Source: Dioscorea cayenensis subsp. rotundata | Taxonomy: Eukaryota > Streptophyta > Magnoliopsida > Dioscoreales > Dioscoreaceae | NCBI RefSeq assembly: GCF_009730915.1 | Contig: NC_052475.1 | Location: forward strand, 558,001-622,000 | Direction of reading: 5' to 3' | Length of the DNA: 64,000 nt | Part shown: piece by piece, positions 23,501 to 35,527 of the stretch | Layout of the letters: the number at the start of each line of letters is the position of its first letter | Position numbering within the stretch: the stretch's first letter is position 1 | The notes under the pieces: model-generated | What the model was told of the DNA's origin: nothing | Seen by the model: only the letters and a program-made list of their open reading frames with translations | The model's database searches: none | Translations under genes and position numbers: made by a program

Positions 23501-26300
23501 CACTGGATTGTTTGCAAGCAGGCGGCTTCAACAGTCACTGTTCCGATGATGTTGGACAACCAGGTGGTCAAGATGACAGTAGGCTTATTTTTCTTATTTC
23601 TAAATATTAGAATAAAAAATAAAAAAGAGTTTGTTGATGGGTAGCATTTGACCTAATATTTCTATTGGTCTCTAAGGTGGAATTGCGGATCTTCAGGCAA
23701 CTTGTTCTATTCTCGAGTTGGAGACTACTCTGGGCGGTCAATTATAAACTAGGCAGGGCTTAAGAATTGTGAATCCCAAGTTGATCAGCTCTGGTAACTT
23801 CTATTATCTCAAACAATTCATTGAGCATTAGCAATTGGTTTAATATAGTTTAATTAATCAACCTCGTTTATCATTGGTGGATTTAAAAATTGTTGTTTAT
23901 CAACCTAATGTTTAATTAATTTACTTGCATGGTTGCACATGGCCTGATGCCAATGCAATAAATGTGGTTTCCCTTTGGATTTTTATATTAGCTAGTTCTT
24001 AATTAGGTTCAGATCCTTTTTTTTTTATATATAGTTAAAGAAACCATATCATCAAGCAAAAAAACAAAACATTTTACAAAGGATGGAACTGGAGAGGTAA
24101 ACACAAGAAAATGGAGGTGTTGAACGTGGGGTTGCTGGGCAGGATATGACTGATATCAATTTGTTTAGAATTGCTGCATTAGTCAATGGCTATGGGGCAG
24201 GTTAAAAAGCAACAATGAAACAAAATATAGCTTAAGACGTGTACTTCACCATCAGATTTGCTGATAGAAGGCGATATCTTGGCTACCTTTGGTTGTTCTG
24301 TTGAGTTTGTCCAAAAACTTAGAACCGTTTATTTTTCAAAATGGTAGGTTTAAGATCTAATTAAAATGGTAGCCAAGTAACAGGGGACATGGCACGGATT
24401 CAACGTTCTTTTTCTGCCAGTTGGGAAGCAAGCCAACTTCATCCTATACGAAAGCTTAATTACCAAATAAAAAAACAAGTTAAGTTCATAAAAGTAGGTG
24501 CTAAATACAAATCCAAGTTGATGTGGTGGACTTTTATTTATTCGAGAAAAATACCAAACCAATCCCATTCTTATTTTTTGTCCATTCATATTAAACTTTT
24601 GGATCACATCCAATTCATGTAACTTCTATGTTCTCTAATGCATGAATGTGTACTGTTAATTTTGGTCTAATGGTTCCTAGAACCTATTATTACTGGTAGC
24701 TTGTGCATCTTATCTGGCCTACCTGTGCTAGAACGTGTAGGTGACTAATAACTAGTAGTATCTATGATAAAGCTTTACTGTTATTCTAGATTCCAATTGT
24801 CCGGCCAACCAACCATAGAGTCCTGGAGATGATCTAGTAGGCCATGGTGATGACCCCTTGTGCTGTGTTTAAAATAAAAATAGTTGAGGTATTGGGTTAC
24901 TAGATAGACGTCTCAGACTCAAGAGGCTGCTGAGTTGGTTGCAAATTTAATAAGTTATTTATTCTGAGAGATGGGTCTCAGATCTGTTATAGAACTAGAA
25001 GAGTGACTATAGTTTCTTTATAAGATCTTTGGCAGTAAACAAAGGGAGGGTTGTCGCTTCGTAAAATTAGCTACAACTGGAGTTGTTCCCAACACAGTTA
25101 CCTGGCCTGGCTTCTCATGACAATATAGATATCCTTTTATTTTTGTTCCCGTTGGACTAGTTTTGGTTCAAGGGCACACGACTATCTATTTCCTATTTCC
25201 TATGCAAATGAACTTGCATCTCAAGCAAAATGGGGCATAAGAACGAACCATTAAACAGTGAGTGAGGTACGGTAAGGAGCACATCTGGCCCATGTCAACC
25301 TAACCCTGTTGCAAGGTAACTTGATCTAGACTTGTTGGTTGAACATGTTGTTTGGGATCTAATCTTTTTGGTTCCTTTCGTGATGCCGCACTTTCTTCCT
25401 CCTAAAGAGCATCTGAGCTCTGAAACTTAAACTCAAAGATATGGATGTAATATTGTTCCACTGATCAATGCCATGTTGAGCATATATTACAGGTTCTTAA
25501 CCTCTTAGCCACTTTTCCTGCTGTGTTTGGCCCATCACCTAATTCTTAACCACCTTTTCGTTGCTCTAAATTGGTTTACACGTGGGGAAGCGAAGGACGG
25601 TAGGGTACTTTGAGTTTGAGATCTCTGAAGTCCTTGTTACTTGTTAGTTATGTGTTCCGAAGTGATGATACGTAGAGAAACTGACAAGGTAAAATGTCCA
25701 GGCTGATAGGGTCTTGCTCTGACTCGTAGCAGTGAAACAACTCTCTGACATATTTATGTAAACTGCCCCTTGTGTTGATAAGCCCTGCATAAGAAAACGT
25801 GCTGCAAAAGGCGCGTACATCATTGTCAGCGGCTGGCTGGAGACTTGTTCTTCAAAACTAGTCCCATCCCGGCAGTTATTGTATAATGAGATTTTATAAA
25901 TAGATAATTTGTGGCAGTGTAATTGCATTAATTGATAAACGCTGAATGTGTGCTGAAATCCTTCCATGTTTGTGGATTCTAAAAGTTTGGCTAAAGACTG
26001 ACGAGAGAAAAGGGCCAGGCAAGGCAAGTCAGGGTTGGGCAAAAGCAAGTTAATTTTTTTTTTTCTTACCGTTCCTCTATAAATCACCCAAAACACACGC
26101 ACAGCACAGCGCCAAAAGAGATCCTTACATGCTTCCCAATCAAGACATTCCGTTCTAGTATTCTAGTCTTGTTTATTTCTATATCCTGGATTAGGATGTT
26201 GTCTTCTTCCTCTTCTTCTCAAACTTAATCCCATCCTTCTTTGTTTCTTTGTCTTGCGCTTTGTGTCAGAAATTCTAAAGAAGAAGAAGAAGAAGAGGAC
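20521..26300. other. Large intergenic region, no supportable gene
   Basis: Only short, unsupported open frames are present. A telo-box-like aaaccctag at 20730-20738, followed by a rising GC content to about 20860, resembles a plus-strand promoter/leader divergent from the PPR gene, but no coding exons could be followed. About 23520-23760 has codon-like fragments flanked by splice-like sites that I could not assemble into a protein. The right end (about 26100-26300) is the promoter and leader of the DUF868 gene, with a (GAA)n run at 26279-26296. Confidence 0.4.
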
Positions 26301-27300
26301 ATGGTTTGCAAGGCCAAGGAACCATTTGTCCATAGCCATGTCATCCTTCCTCCTAAGATGAGGAACATGGCTACGTGTCTCAGTGAACAAGCCGTCAAAG
26401 TATCGGATTCGTCATGCTCAGGCAGCGGCGCAAGCAGCAGCAGCAGCAACAACTCTTTGTCTGTCCTAGACTCCTCCGTGCAGCGCTCCATCACCAGCCT
26501 CCACTATGCCAGGCTCTCCACCTCCAAGCAGCTCTTCATCGAGCTTACATGGTCAAAGATCAGCACTGGCCCGACTCTCTCGGTCTCCATCGAGGACATC
26601 ACCCTCAACCATGATGAAAACCAAAAGCTTGCCACCCTGAGCACGCAGGTCTTGAAGAAGAAGAAAGGAGCCCAGTCTTACGTCCATCGAGACTCGGTGC
26701 TCGCTCTCCTCTGGGACGTCTCTTCTGCCAAATTTGGTTCCGGGCCGGAACCCGTTGACAGCAACTACTATGTAGCTGTTATCGTCGATGGAGAGTTTGC
26801 ACTCTTACTCGGTGGTTGGAGCAAGGATTACATCAACATCAACAGCGTCCACAACGGCAAGCTCGAGGGTGTGATGCCTACAGCAGCATCCGTGATGTTT
26901 GGCCGGAAAGAGCAGGTCGTCATCCATACTATTTATTCGACAAAAGCTCGGTTCCGAGACGATGGGAAAGATCATGAGATCACAATCAAATGCAAAAGGA
27001 GATTCATGGGACGTGAAGGACTCGGAGCTATTGGTGTACGTTGATAAGAAGAAGGTGGTCTCCGAGAAGAGGCTGCACTGGAACTTCAGAGGAAATCAGA
27101 TTATGTTCGTGGACGGGTCACCGGTGGACCTGATGTGGGATTTGCATGACTGGTGGTTTGGTGGTCCTTCCGGCTGCGGTGTGTTCATGTTCAGGGCCAG
27201 GAGCTCGCTTGAAAGCAGGCTCTGGCTTGGACACGAGGTCCTGCAAAAGGAGCAGGACTCCCCTGGCTTTACTCTCTTGATCCGTGCCTTAAAGAGTTAG
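26301..27300 (+). CDS. DUF868 family protein; one apparent +1 frameshift
   Basis: A plant DUF868 protein of unknown function. Family-like segments: QRSITSLHYARLSTSKQLFI, SVIVDGEFALLLGG-type core (here YVAVIVDGEFALLLGGW), ITIKCKGDSWDVKDSELLVYVDKKK, KRLHWNFRGNQ, FVDGSPVDLMWDLHDWWF and CGVFMFRAR, ending TAG 27298-27300. The frame breaks at the A run 26994-26997; one base fewer joins ITIKCK to GDSWDVKD and gives 332 residues. Starts possible are ATG 26301 or ATG 26358 (MRNMATCLSEQ), the latter closer to the family start. No introns. The Ser/Glu-rich N-terminus is low complexity. Nothing here reveals a biochemical role. Confidence 0.85.
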
Positions 27301-28906
27301 TGATTTAAAGTGTTTCTGACATACTTCCTCTTTAGTGTTTTGTTTTACATTTGTGTAGTCTTCACTGATGAATTCTTTGGAAAATGTTGATGGAACAAGT
27401 CTTGCGAGATTTGGCTGTTGGTTTCGATTGCAGGCTTATCAAACTGTAGATTGATGGGATCTTGTTCACTCTTTTCCTTGTTCAAAATGAATTGACATTA
27501 TTCACATACCGCTGCTTCTCCTTCATTTCAGTTTATAGTGTTTGGCTTTTCTTCTTCTGCTGTTGTTATTATTATTAACCATTTATGTTGAGATAGAAGC
27601 AGAATGTAACAAAACCATTGGGAACAGAGAAGGCTTTGACATTGAAAATTCAATCTTTCTTATCTGTTAATTAAGCGAATTTTATATGCTTCACTGTTAG
27701 AAGAACATGTTGTTGGGTGTATGGGCGTTCTTGATTTCAAGTCCTCTGTTCTTTTCTCCCCAATTTTCTTCACCATCTCTTTTTTTTTTCTTTAATCTTC
27801 GTTTTTTTTTTGTTTAAGAGAAATATTTCAACTAGTTTAGTTGTTTTAGAACTTTTCGATAGGGTCCATCGCTCTTACTCTTTCTGTTGTGTTCACCTTT
27901 GTGGTTTTTATTAGCTTCTTATGTTCTCCACTCCTGATGGTGTGTTTTGTGTTGGTTCTTATTCTACACCGGTGGACGGTTTTGGGTTTTTTTTTTTCTT
28001 ATTATCTTTTGTTGCTTTTGTGTAGTACTCTGTTTTTGTACTCTATGCTTTTTTTAATGCATTATAGTTTATTCATTTTATAAAAAAATATATATATATT
28101 TCTATCTTAAAAAAAATTATTGATTTCTCACTCATTCATGCTAAGAAACTTCTCTTATGTTCTAAAATGCCCATATCCTTCCATGTTTGGTGCATTGATC
28201 AGTAATGTCTCATTATCATATCTAGGTTGTCCATACTGGCAATTGCATTCCCTGATTTTGTGTTCATTTCCTTGAAGGCAAAGATAGGAGTTTAGCTATC
28301 TTCATTTTGAAATCACTGCTGAAGATTTTAAGACATCAATACATGATAAAATTTAGTTATAATTGACTTCTTTTTTAGAGATTTATCAGTTTCAGGCCAT
28401 GATAAGGCTGAACAGGAATTGGCTCATACTTTGAAATAATACAGATATATGTGTGTGTGTATGTAAACCACATTATTATTGAAGAAACTACGCAGAATCT
28501 CAATGGCGGTGATTAAACCAAAGGTTAGCTGTGTCTGCATTTAAAGATTCCTTCTGTAGTTCATGAAAACTGCACACCGTGGGCCACTCATTTGATCCTC
28601 AAATAACATTACTTTAACGCAATCCAAGGAAATTAAGGAAAGTGACCAACTAGAAGAGACATTGGCAGAATGGTTCTTTGTACCAACCTAACTCGTTGCT
28701 AGGACTATTTGTGGTGTAATTCAATGGTTATTATCCTATAATAATTAACGGGTCCATTCTTTTTCCTTGACTTCATAATTTTTGAACGGTGTAGAATTTC
28801 TGTTTAGAAGTCTACTCTGATCATTATGGTACTCGCTTTCTAAGCTGATTTCTTTGACCTCAGTAATAACTTAAACAAAACGCATCTTTCGGTTCTTTTG
28901 TCGACA
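27301..28906. other. Intergenic between DUF868 gene and LINE
   Basis: T-rich DUF868 3' UTR and AT-rich filler. No gene or element was recognised before the LINE poly-T begins. Confidence 0.45.
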
Positions 28907-29106
28907 TTTTTTTTTTTTTTTGAAATAAGTGGATAAACCACAGATTTATTGAAAAGTAATAACGGTACAAAATAAGAAACTCCTCTCACCAGTGGTGAGG
29001 AGAAACAAAATACCACAAAGAAAATAAAAACAAGGATAAAAATCTAAGAAGACGGAAGACACCACGGGCATCTCAGGCCTGCCTAGAAAGTCAGAAGAAG
29101 GAGTGT

Positions 29107-32100
29107 CTACTCGTGAGCAGCATCAGGGTCGGAGTCGCCGGTTGGAGTTGAGGATCTAGCGCTAAGGAAATTGAGAGAGCGCTTAATTTTCTGAGCAGCC
29201 TCATTGAGTGTTTGCTGATGACTATCAGCAGCTGTTGAAAACCAAGAAAGAATCATATTAGCAGTTTTAAACATAATGTTATACGGTGGTAACGCAATTG
29301 ATTGAAAGATACGAGAATTTCGTTCAATCCAAATGTTCCATAAGATTGCACGGGAGATAAGATCCCAGAGAATACGGTGCTCAGGAGGGATGGTCGGTAA
29401 CCAGATAGTCCACAGTAAAGAGATTGACTGGGGAGAAGAATTTAAATCCAAGATTTGGGAGAAATAAGTCCAGATACGTTTAGAGAATTCGCATTCGAGA
29501 AAAAGATGATTTAGATTTTCAGAGGCGTTGTGACAGAGGACACATGTATCTGAGGAGTTTAGACTATTGCACCCTTTCTTGAAGAGATTTGTGAGTGTAA
29601 GGATTTTGTCTTCTCCAGCAAGCCAGCAGAAAAGGGTAATTTTATTAGGGCATCGGGTTTTCCAGAAGTGTGGGTGAAGAGAGCTGCGCAAACCACCATC
29701 AATAAGAAAATTGTAAAAAGATTTGACTGTGAAATTTCCATTTTTTTCTAGAGCCCAGGTAGGAGTATCTTCCTGGTAGAGAGAGCAATCAGGAATAATA
29801 TCGAGAAGAGGAGACAACGTATCTGGAGAAACAGAAGGAAATAGAATCTCTAGATTAGTTAGATGTTGAGAAAATTGTCTGACCGTTATCCAAGGGGAGG
29901 TACATTGAGAAAAAAGGTTTGGCCAAAGATCTTTGAGAAGAAGCCCGTCATGCCAACGATCGTACCAAAGGAATGTGCTAGAACCACTTTGGATAGTTTT
30001 TGTTTAGGCAAGGCGGAAAGGGTGGTAAAGTGGAGATCACTCCCGCCTCAAAAAGAAGGATTTATTTCTAGGTGGATTGTGGTACAAGAGCCCATTTGCA
30101 ACATTGAAAGAATAGTTAGATTGAATGATTTTAGCCCAACCACAGTTTGGGTTACAGGATAATTTCCACCACCATTTTTCCAAGTAGAGCTTTATTAAAT
30201 TCACGAAGGTTGAGGATTCCCCAACCTCCCATGTTGCGTGGTCTAGTTATCCTGTTCCGAGCGATCAATCGATTCCTTTGGGACTCGGGATCAGGTCCTT
30301 TCCAAAGGAAGTCTCTTCTGATATTATCAATTTCTTTGATCACCCAAGTAGGAAGTTTGAAAACTGACATCCAGTATACAGGAATGGTGGAAAGGACAGA
30401 ATTCACGAGGGTTAAGCGTCCACCAAGTGATAAGTAATTTGCTTTCCAGGAAGTGAGTCTGGCGCGTACCATACTAGTGAGCTTTGCCCAGTCAATACGT
30501 CTCGGTCTTCGACCAGAGAGAGGAATCCCTAAATAGGTGATTGGAAGGCAATCTCTTGAGCAGTTTAGGATTATGGCGGAAGAGTGATGCGGTTGAAATC
30601 CATAATTTGTGGAGTATAAGCAACTTTTTGAATAATTTATGGAAAGTCCAGAAGAACCCTCAAAAAGATAAAGAATTAGTTTAATGATTTGTAGGTCTTC
30701 TTGACCACCAGCAGAGAAGATTAAGAGATCATCAGCATATTGAAAGTGACAAATGTTAATCGATTGATTCAAAGGAACTCCCACAAGGACTTTGGATCTG
30801 AGAGCATGAGTGAACATTGCGCTTAGAGCATCAGCAGCGATAGCAAAGAGCAAAGGGGAAAGCGGATCACCTTGTCTTAGGCCTCATTTGCATCTGATGT
30901 AGCCCTGAGTAGTTCCATTAATGAGGAACTGAATCTTGGCAGTATTGAGAATAGTATGAATCCAAGAAAGCCACTTAGGTCCAAATCCTCTAGCAGCAAG
31001 GACTTCAAGAAGAAAGTTCCAATCTAGGGAGTCAAAGGCTTTCGCGAAGTCCACTTTGAAGGCATAACCCAGGATTTTACGTTTTTGCAAGTTGAAGATA
31101 ACTTCTTGGGCACCTACAATGTTTTCTGCAATACATCTTCCTTTAATAAAGCCAGATTGAGAATCATCCACCAAAATATTGATTACAGTGCTAAGCCGAT
31201 TAGCAAGAATCTTAGAGATGATTTTACAGGTGGAGTTGATAAGACTGATGGGTCTATAATCAGCAACATCTCCTGGCGTGTTGGTTTTAGCAATCAGAGC
31301 AATATTGATCCAGTTAATGCGCTCGAGATTAATAGAGCCCGAAAAAAAGTCATCGCATAATTTAACAATTGAGTCCTGAAGGATGGTCCAGTGTTTTTGA
31401 AAGAAAAGTAAAGGGAAACCATCAGGACCAGGAGCTTTGTCGGGGTTAAGGTCAAAAACAGCTTGTTTAATTTCTGCAAGAGTGAATGGCGATTCAAACT
31501 GGGAAAGGTCAACTCTTTCTTTGTAGTCAAAGAGGAAATGCCAGTCAAGAAGGAATCTATTTGGATGAGGAGTACCAAAGAGAGAGTGAAAATGATCGGT
31601 GAAAGTCTTACCTATTTGCTCATTTCCAACAATCCATTGATCATTATAAGAGATGTGAGAGATTTGGTTTTGATTTCTCCTGCCATTAGCGACATGGTGA
31701 AAAAATTTAGTATTCGAGTCTCCTTCTTTAAGCCAAGTAATTCTGGAACGTTGCTTCCAGTAGATTTCCTCTTGATTTAAGATATTGTAAAGCTCAGATC
31801 GGATTTGGGAGAGGCGAGAGGATTCATCCTCAGTGAGAGGTCTACTTTCACCAATGATGTCAATAGAGTTTAATTCAGAGAGTAGACTAGTTTTAAGAAG
31901 CTTAGAGGCTCCGAAGGTGTTCTTGGACCAGGTGCGAAGTTTGGATTTCAGATGAGCCAGTTTTTTGGATAAAATGAAGGCACCACAGCCAGTAGGAGAA
32001 GTTTCCATCCACCAGTCTTGTATAAGGGAAACAAGCTGGGAATCGGTGTACCAAAATTTCTCAAACTTAAAAATTCGTGGTCGCAAAAGATGATCGCCAA

Positions 32101-32794
32101 AATCAAGGCAGATGGGGGAATGGTCCGAGCCAAATCTAGGAAGAACAAATTGAGAAGATCTGGGGAATAACGAGATCCAGTTGTGGGAGTAAAGAAAGCG
32201 GTCAAGGCGGACCCAGATAGGATTAGATTGACCGTTGGTCCAAGTGAATTTTCTCCCACATAGAGGGGGATCAATAAGGTCAAGTTCACTTAGCAGGTTT
32301 TGAGAGGCCGAGATATCTCTAGAAATATAATTACTATTATTTTTATCTTCTAAGGAAAACAAGGTGTTGAAGTCACCACAAATAACCCAAGGGATAGTGA
32401 CAAGATTTCTTAAATATCGAAGTTCATTCCAGAAATCAGGTCTGAGGGAGCGAGTGTTTGGGCCATAAACACTAGTGCAGGCCCAAATAGAGTTATTGGA
32501 GCGATTAGAGAATCTAATGGATATGGTATAGGAACCCTTATTAATTAGAGAACCAAGGACTTGAGAACTATCCCAAGCAAGGATAATACCTCCAGCAGAG
32601 CCTCGTGCCGGCAAAAATTCAAAAGAATCAAAACGTCTACCTCCAATTAATCGCCAGTAAGAATTATGAATTTCATGCAGTTTAGTTTCTTGAAGGCAAA
32701 CAATGTCTACATGGGAATTTAAAATAACATCTTTGACAATGTGGCATTTCGAGGGTCTGCCAAGACCCCTAACGTTCCAACTTAAAATTTTCAT
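29107..32794 (-). pseudogene. LINE ORF2: endonuclease, reverse transcriptase, zf-RVT; broken
   Basis: It starts at ATG 32794-32792 (MKILSWNVRGLGR). The apurinic-type endonuclease shows SWNVRG, LQETKL, VICGDFN and GSDHSPICLDF. The reverse transcriptase shows DYRPISLINSTCKIISKILANRL, QSGFIKGR, VDFAKAFDSLDW, GLRQGDPLSPLLF and FQYADDLLIF. A zf-RVT domain (FWKTRCPNKITLFCWLA, CVLCHNASENLNHLFLEC) lies near the end. Breaks: TGA at 30886-30884 just before GLRQGDP, a +1 shift at the 5-base run 30175-30179 (NKALLGK joins to WWWKLSC), TGA at 30039-30037 and TAA at 30006-30004. With the shift removed the frame spans 1228 codons including the three stops. All three stops can be explained by single transitions (C-to-T or G-to-A). 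The product cannot be functional as read. Confidence 0.88.
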
Positions 32795-32810
32795 GGAAAA
32801 CAAATAAAGT

Positions 32811-35438
32811 CTAGGATTTAGATCTCGAGGGAGATCCATGGGATTGAGATGTCTTAGAAATTCTATCTGCTTCAAGAGAACGAATTTTAGCTAGGCATTT
32901 AGATTTATGAGATGGAGATCCTAGGAATTTAATGCCACAAGAGTAACTGTAATTAAGAATTTGAGCATCAGTCCAAGCAGAAAATACGGAGTTAGAGGGA
33001 TTAGGCGTACCTTCTCTTGGATCTTCAGGAATTTTTTTCTTGGAGGACCGTGGGGGTAGGGGAACAAATCCTGCTTCTTCATTCCAGCGCCCTGAGGGTT
33101 TCCTAGGTCTGTCGCTCCTTCTGATATGTTTAGGATCAGAAGGGGGTTGTTTAGGAATATTCTCCAAAGAACATGAATCATCTGAAGCAGTAGTAACAAC
33201 AGTAGAGGGATCAGGAATAACATCATTCATCTGAGCATCGCCCTGAGCAATAACGGGTGGTTCAAGTTCAGTATGAATGATGCTATTATCATCAAGATAA
33301 ATATCATCATCTGCTATTTCGTTATCTAGAAAGTCCTCATCTTCACCCCAGTCAAGGAGTTCTTCGTCCGAGTGGTCATCCATCGGAGTGTCCAGTGGTA
33401 AAGGATCCAGAGGGTAGAATTTCTCAGAATTAATACTGGGGATCAGGGTCCATCCTCCATGAATGAATATCCAGTTGTATCCATCAGGGATAGAGATTGT
33501 CGGGGGAAGAGGTTTGAGATGTGAAGGCAAGATTCCCTGATTAGAAGAGTCTGCTGGAGTATCCATAGGGGAATGGTCAGACTTAGAAATATGGGGTGGA
33601 AGATGCTCATCCCGAGGCAAGGGAGACATGGCCTCTCTAGGCAATTCATCCACGAGAAGTGTAGGATTGTTATTAACAGAAAGTTGTTTATCTCGAGGCG
33701 CTTGATCAAGTGCAGAGGAAGAAGTATGGAGATGTTTATCTCGAGGCACATGAACGGTGCACTTGGGTGAAGTGGGATCATTAGTTAGATTACGAGAAGA
33801 GGCATCATGATGAACACGATGCACATGTTTAGTAGCACGATCACGTGGCTCAACAAGAGAGGTGCCATCACGTGGTATGGACCGGTTCTCCAGAGGTTTG
33901 CAGGAATCCAGGGAGTTACCATCGCGAGGCAAAAGGGACGAATGCATAGAGCCAAAGAGGATAGTGGAGTCCTCATCCCGAGGCAGGACAACGGCTGTGG
34001 AAGAATCAGCCTCTACGTTGCCACTGCATGGCAATAGTTTGTCTCTAGTCTCGGAAATCTCACGAGGAACCAGTGGGGCCACGGATAAACCGGCAGGCTG
34101 CCGATCAACGGGAGGAAGAGGAGCATCTCCCTGAGATCCGCTGGCACCGATCCTCGTCGAGCGGCCGAGACCGGAGCTACGCTCAACAGTCTCGCCGGGT
34201 AAAATATCAACGGGAATGGCAGGGTCTTTACCCTTGATATTCTTAGGAACATAAAGTGTAGAACGAGGGGATGGTGCTGGAGGATTCTGCGAAGAAGGGA
34301 GAGCAGCTGGACCTTGCACAACCTTGGAACGAAGAATATGTGCTCCATCGTCTTCTAGATTAACGAGAAAGCTTCTAACGCCGACATCCACTGTGATCTC
34401 CAGCGGAAAGTTGATCGAAGGTTTGAGTCTAACCAAAGTTCGAAGATGCTCAAAAGTGATATGTTCATTCTTTTGAACATAGATCAGGTCACCGATAGGA
34501 CGAAGAACATCAACGATTGAATCCCAATTCCAGCAATGAAGCGGCAGATTGGTAATTCGAATCCAATTATAGTTCCCGGCTGCAATTGCATGGGAACCAA
34601 ACTCAGCAGTCCAATGGGAAAGACTAATACAACAAGGGCCAAGAGGGGATTTCAGTGAAAGAGAGCTTCTCTTAACGACCATTGCAGCATCCCTAGCAGT
34701 AGTCATAGTTAGAACAAAGTCATTATTAAATGGAGTTATATGCTCACAGAGATCAGGGTTAATGCATTGAGGTAGCGAAGAGTGCAGGGATCGGACACTA
34801 GTGTTGCCAGATAAAACTCTAATGACAACCATCTTTTTGAGATCATCTTTAGATTTCAAGATGGCTTCAGTGATGGGGAGTGAAACACGGAGAGAGTCAG
34901 GAGGTGAACGGATAGGGACGCGAAGAAGAGGCTTAAGTTCGGAAGAGTTTCCCGGAGAGTGATGCTTGGATCTAACCCTGGCTTTCTTGTCGTCGGGATG
35001 AGAGGGAGGAGTGCGAAGGGGGCAGCGGATGGCGATGTGTCCCACACCAGAGCAACGTCTGCAAGTAAGTTGATGCCTACACTCTTCCACCTTGTGCCCA
35101 GATCGCAGGCATTTCTTACAGTATTCACCGGAATCCGGTGAGCGACGGCGTTTCATGGAGACTGGAATGATGGGAAGGGTCGTCTCAGAAGATGGAGGAG
35201 TGCGAACAACTTCAGCAAAGGAGGTTCCATTCCTAACAGGAGAGGCTTTGGACACATGAAGATCAGGGGGATTCTGGTTGAGAGAGTGAGAAGAGGTTGG
35301 CTGTGAGACGAAATGTCGAGTGTTTCTTCGAGGTCTACCATGAAAACCTCCACGAGCGCCACCACGAGAGCGTCGGACACCACTAGGTCCAATGTTGGAG
35401 CCAGTGAAGCCATCACGAGAACTACTGAGGAACCTCAT
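32811..35438 (-). CDS. LINE ORF1 protein with two zinc knuckles
   Basis: An uninterrupted 875-residue nucleic-acid-binding ORF1 protein. The N-terminus is Arg/Gly-rich (residues 20-45). Two CX2CX4HX4C zinc knuckles occupy residues 107-120 (C107, C110, H115, C120) and 126-139 (C126, C129, H134, C139). A DUF4283-like middle domain follows (around FVLTMTTARDAAMVV and WNWDSIVDVLRPIGDL). A region at about 33605-34075 repeats a PRD/PRE tetrapeptide motif about nine times. An acidic stretch and a basic SDRPRKPSGRW-type segment close the protein; the stop is TAG 32813-32811. The protein would coat LINE RNA. That it is fully open while ORF2 is broken suggests a fairly young copy. Confidence 0.88.
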   Translation of the reverse strand: MRFLSSSRDGFTGSNIGPSGVRRSRGGARGGFHGRPRRNTRHFVSQPTSSHSLNQNPPDLHVSKASPVRNGTSFAEVVRTPPSSETTLPIIPVSMKRRRSPDSGEYCKKCLRSGHKVEECRHQLTCRRCSGVGHIAIRCPLRTPPSHPDDKKARVRSKHHSPGNSSELKPLLRVPIRSPPDSLRVSLPITEAILKSKDDLKKMVVIRVLSGNTSVRSLHSSLPQCINPDLCEHITPFNNDFVLTMTTARDAAMVVKRSSLSLKSPLGPCCISLSHWTAEFGSHAIAAGNYNWIRITNLPLHCWNWDSIVDVLRPIGDLIYVQKNEHITFEHLRTLVRLKPSINFPLEITVDVGVRSFLVNLEDDGAHILRSKVVQGPAALPSSQNPPAPSPRSTLYVPKNIKGKDPAIPVDILPGETVERSSGLGRSTRIGASGSQGDAPLPPVDRQPAGLSVAPLVPREISETRDKLLPCSGNVEADSSTAVVLPRDEDSTILFGSMHSSLLPRDGNSLDSCKPLENRSIPRDGTSLVEPRDRATKHVHRVHHDASSRNLTNDPTSPKCTVHVPRDKHLHTSSSALDQAPRDKQLSVNNNPTLLVDELPREAMSPLPRDEHLPPHISKSDHSPMDTPADSSNQGILPSHLKPLPPTISIPDGYNWIFIHGGWTLIPSINSEKFYPLDPLPLDTPMDDHSDEELLDWGEDEDFLDNEIADDDIYLDDNSIIHTELEPPVIAQGDAQMNDVIPDPSTVVTTASDDSCSLENIPKQPPSDPKHIRRSDRPRKPSGRWNEEAGFVPLPPRSSKKKIPEDPREGTPNPSNSVFSAWTDAQILNYSYSCGIKFLGSPSHKSKCLAKIRSLEADRISKTSQSHGSPSRSKS

Positions 35439-35527
35439 CCTAGACGGAGATACTGTTCACGAGTGAAGCCATAATAATTTTGACATGGTTGTTGTATCAA
35501 ATTGACATTTTTTTTTGGCTGAAATCC

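Larger units (their letters stand above)
28907..35503 (-). mobile_element. L1-type LINE, near full length, inactivated
   Basis: A non-LTR retrotransposon in minus orientation. The poly(A) tail appears as a T run at 28907-28921. Just inside it is the tail motif (sense ctgtggtttatccactt), containing a small GTGG-TTTAT-CCAC hairpin. A second stem (ctcacc/ggtgag, about 28987-29001) lies further in. ORF1 (32811-35438) and ORF2 (29107-32794) are 16 bases apart. The 5' end is uncertain: gacattttt follows the probable end at about 35504 and also precedes the poly-T (gacattttt from 28903), giving a weak candidate target duplication. If that is right, the 5' UTR is only about 65 bases, so slight 5' truncation is likely. 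An assembly gap starts 24 bases beyond. Confidence 0.9.

Noticed and set aside
25644-26102. 152-codon minus-strand frame upstream of DUF868
   Set aside because: No domain, no plausible start context, and it overlaps the DUF868 promoter region.
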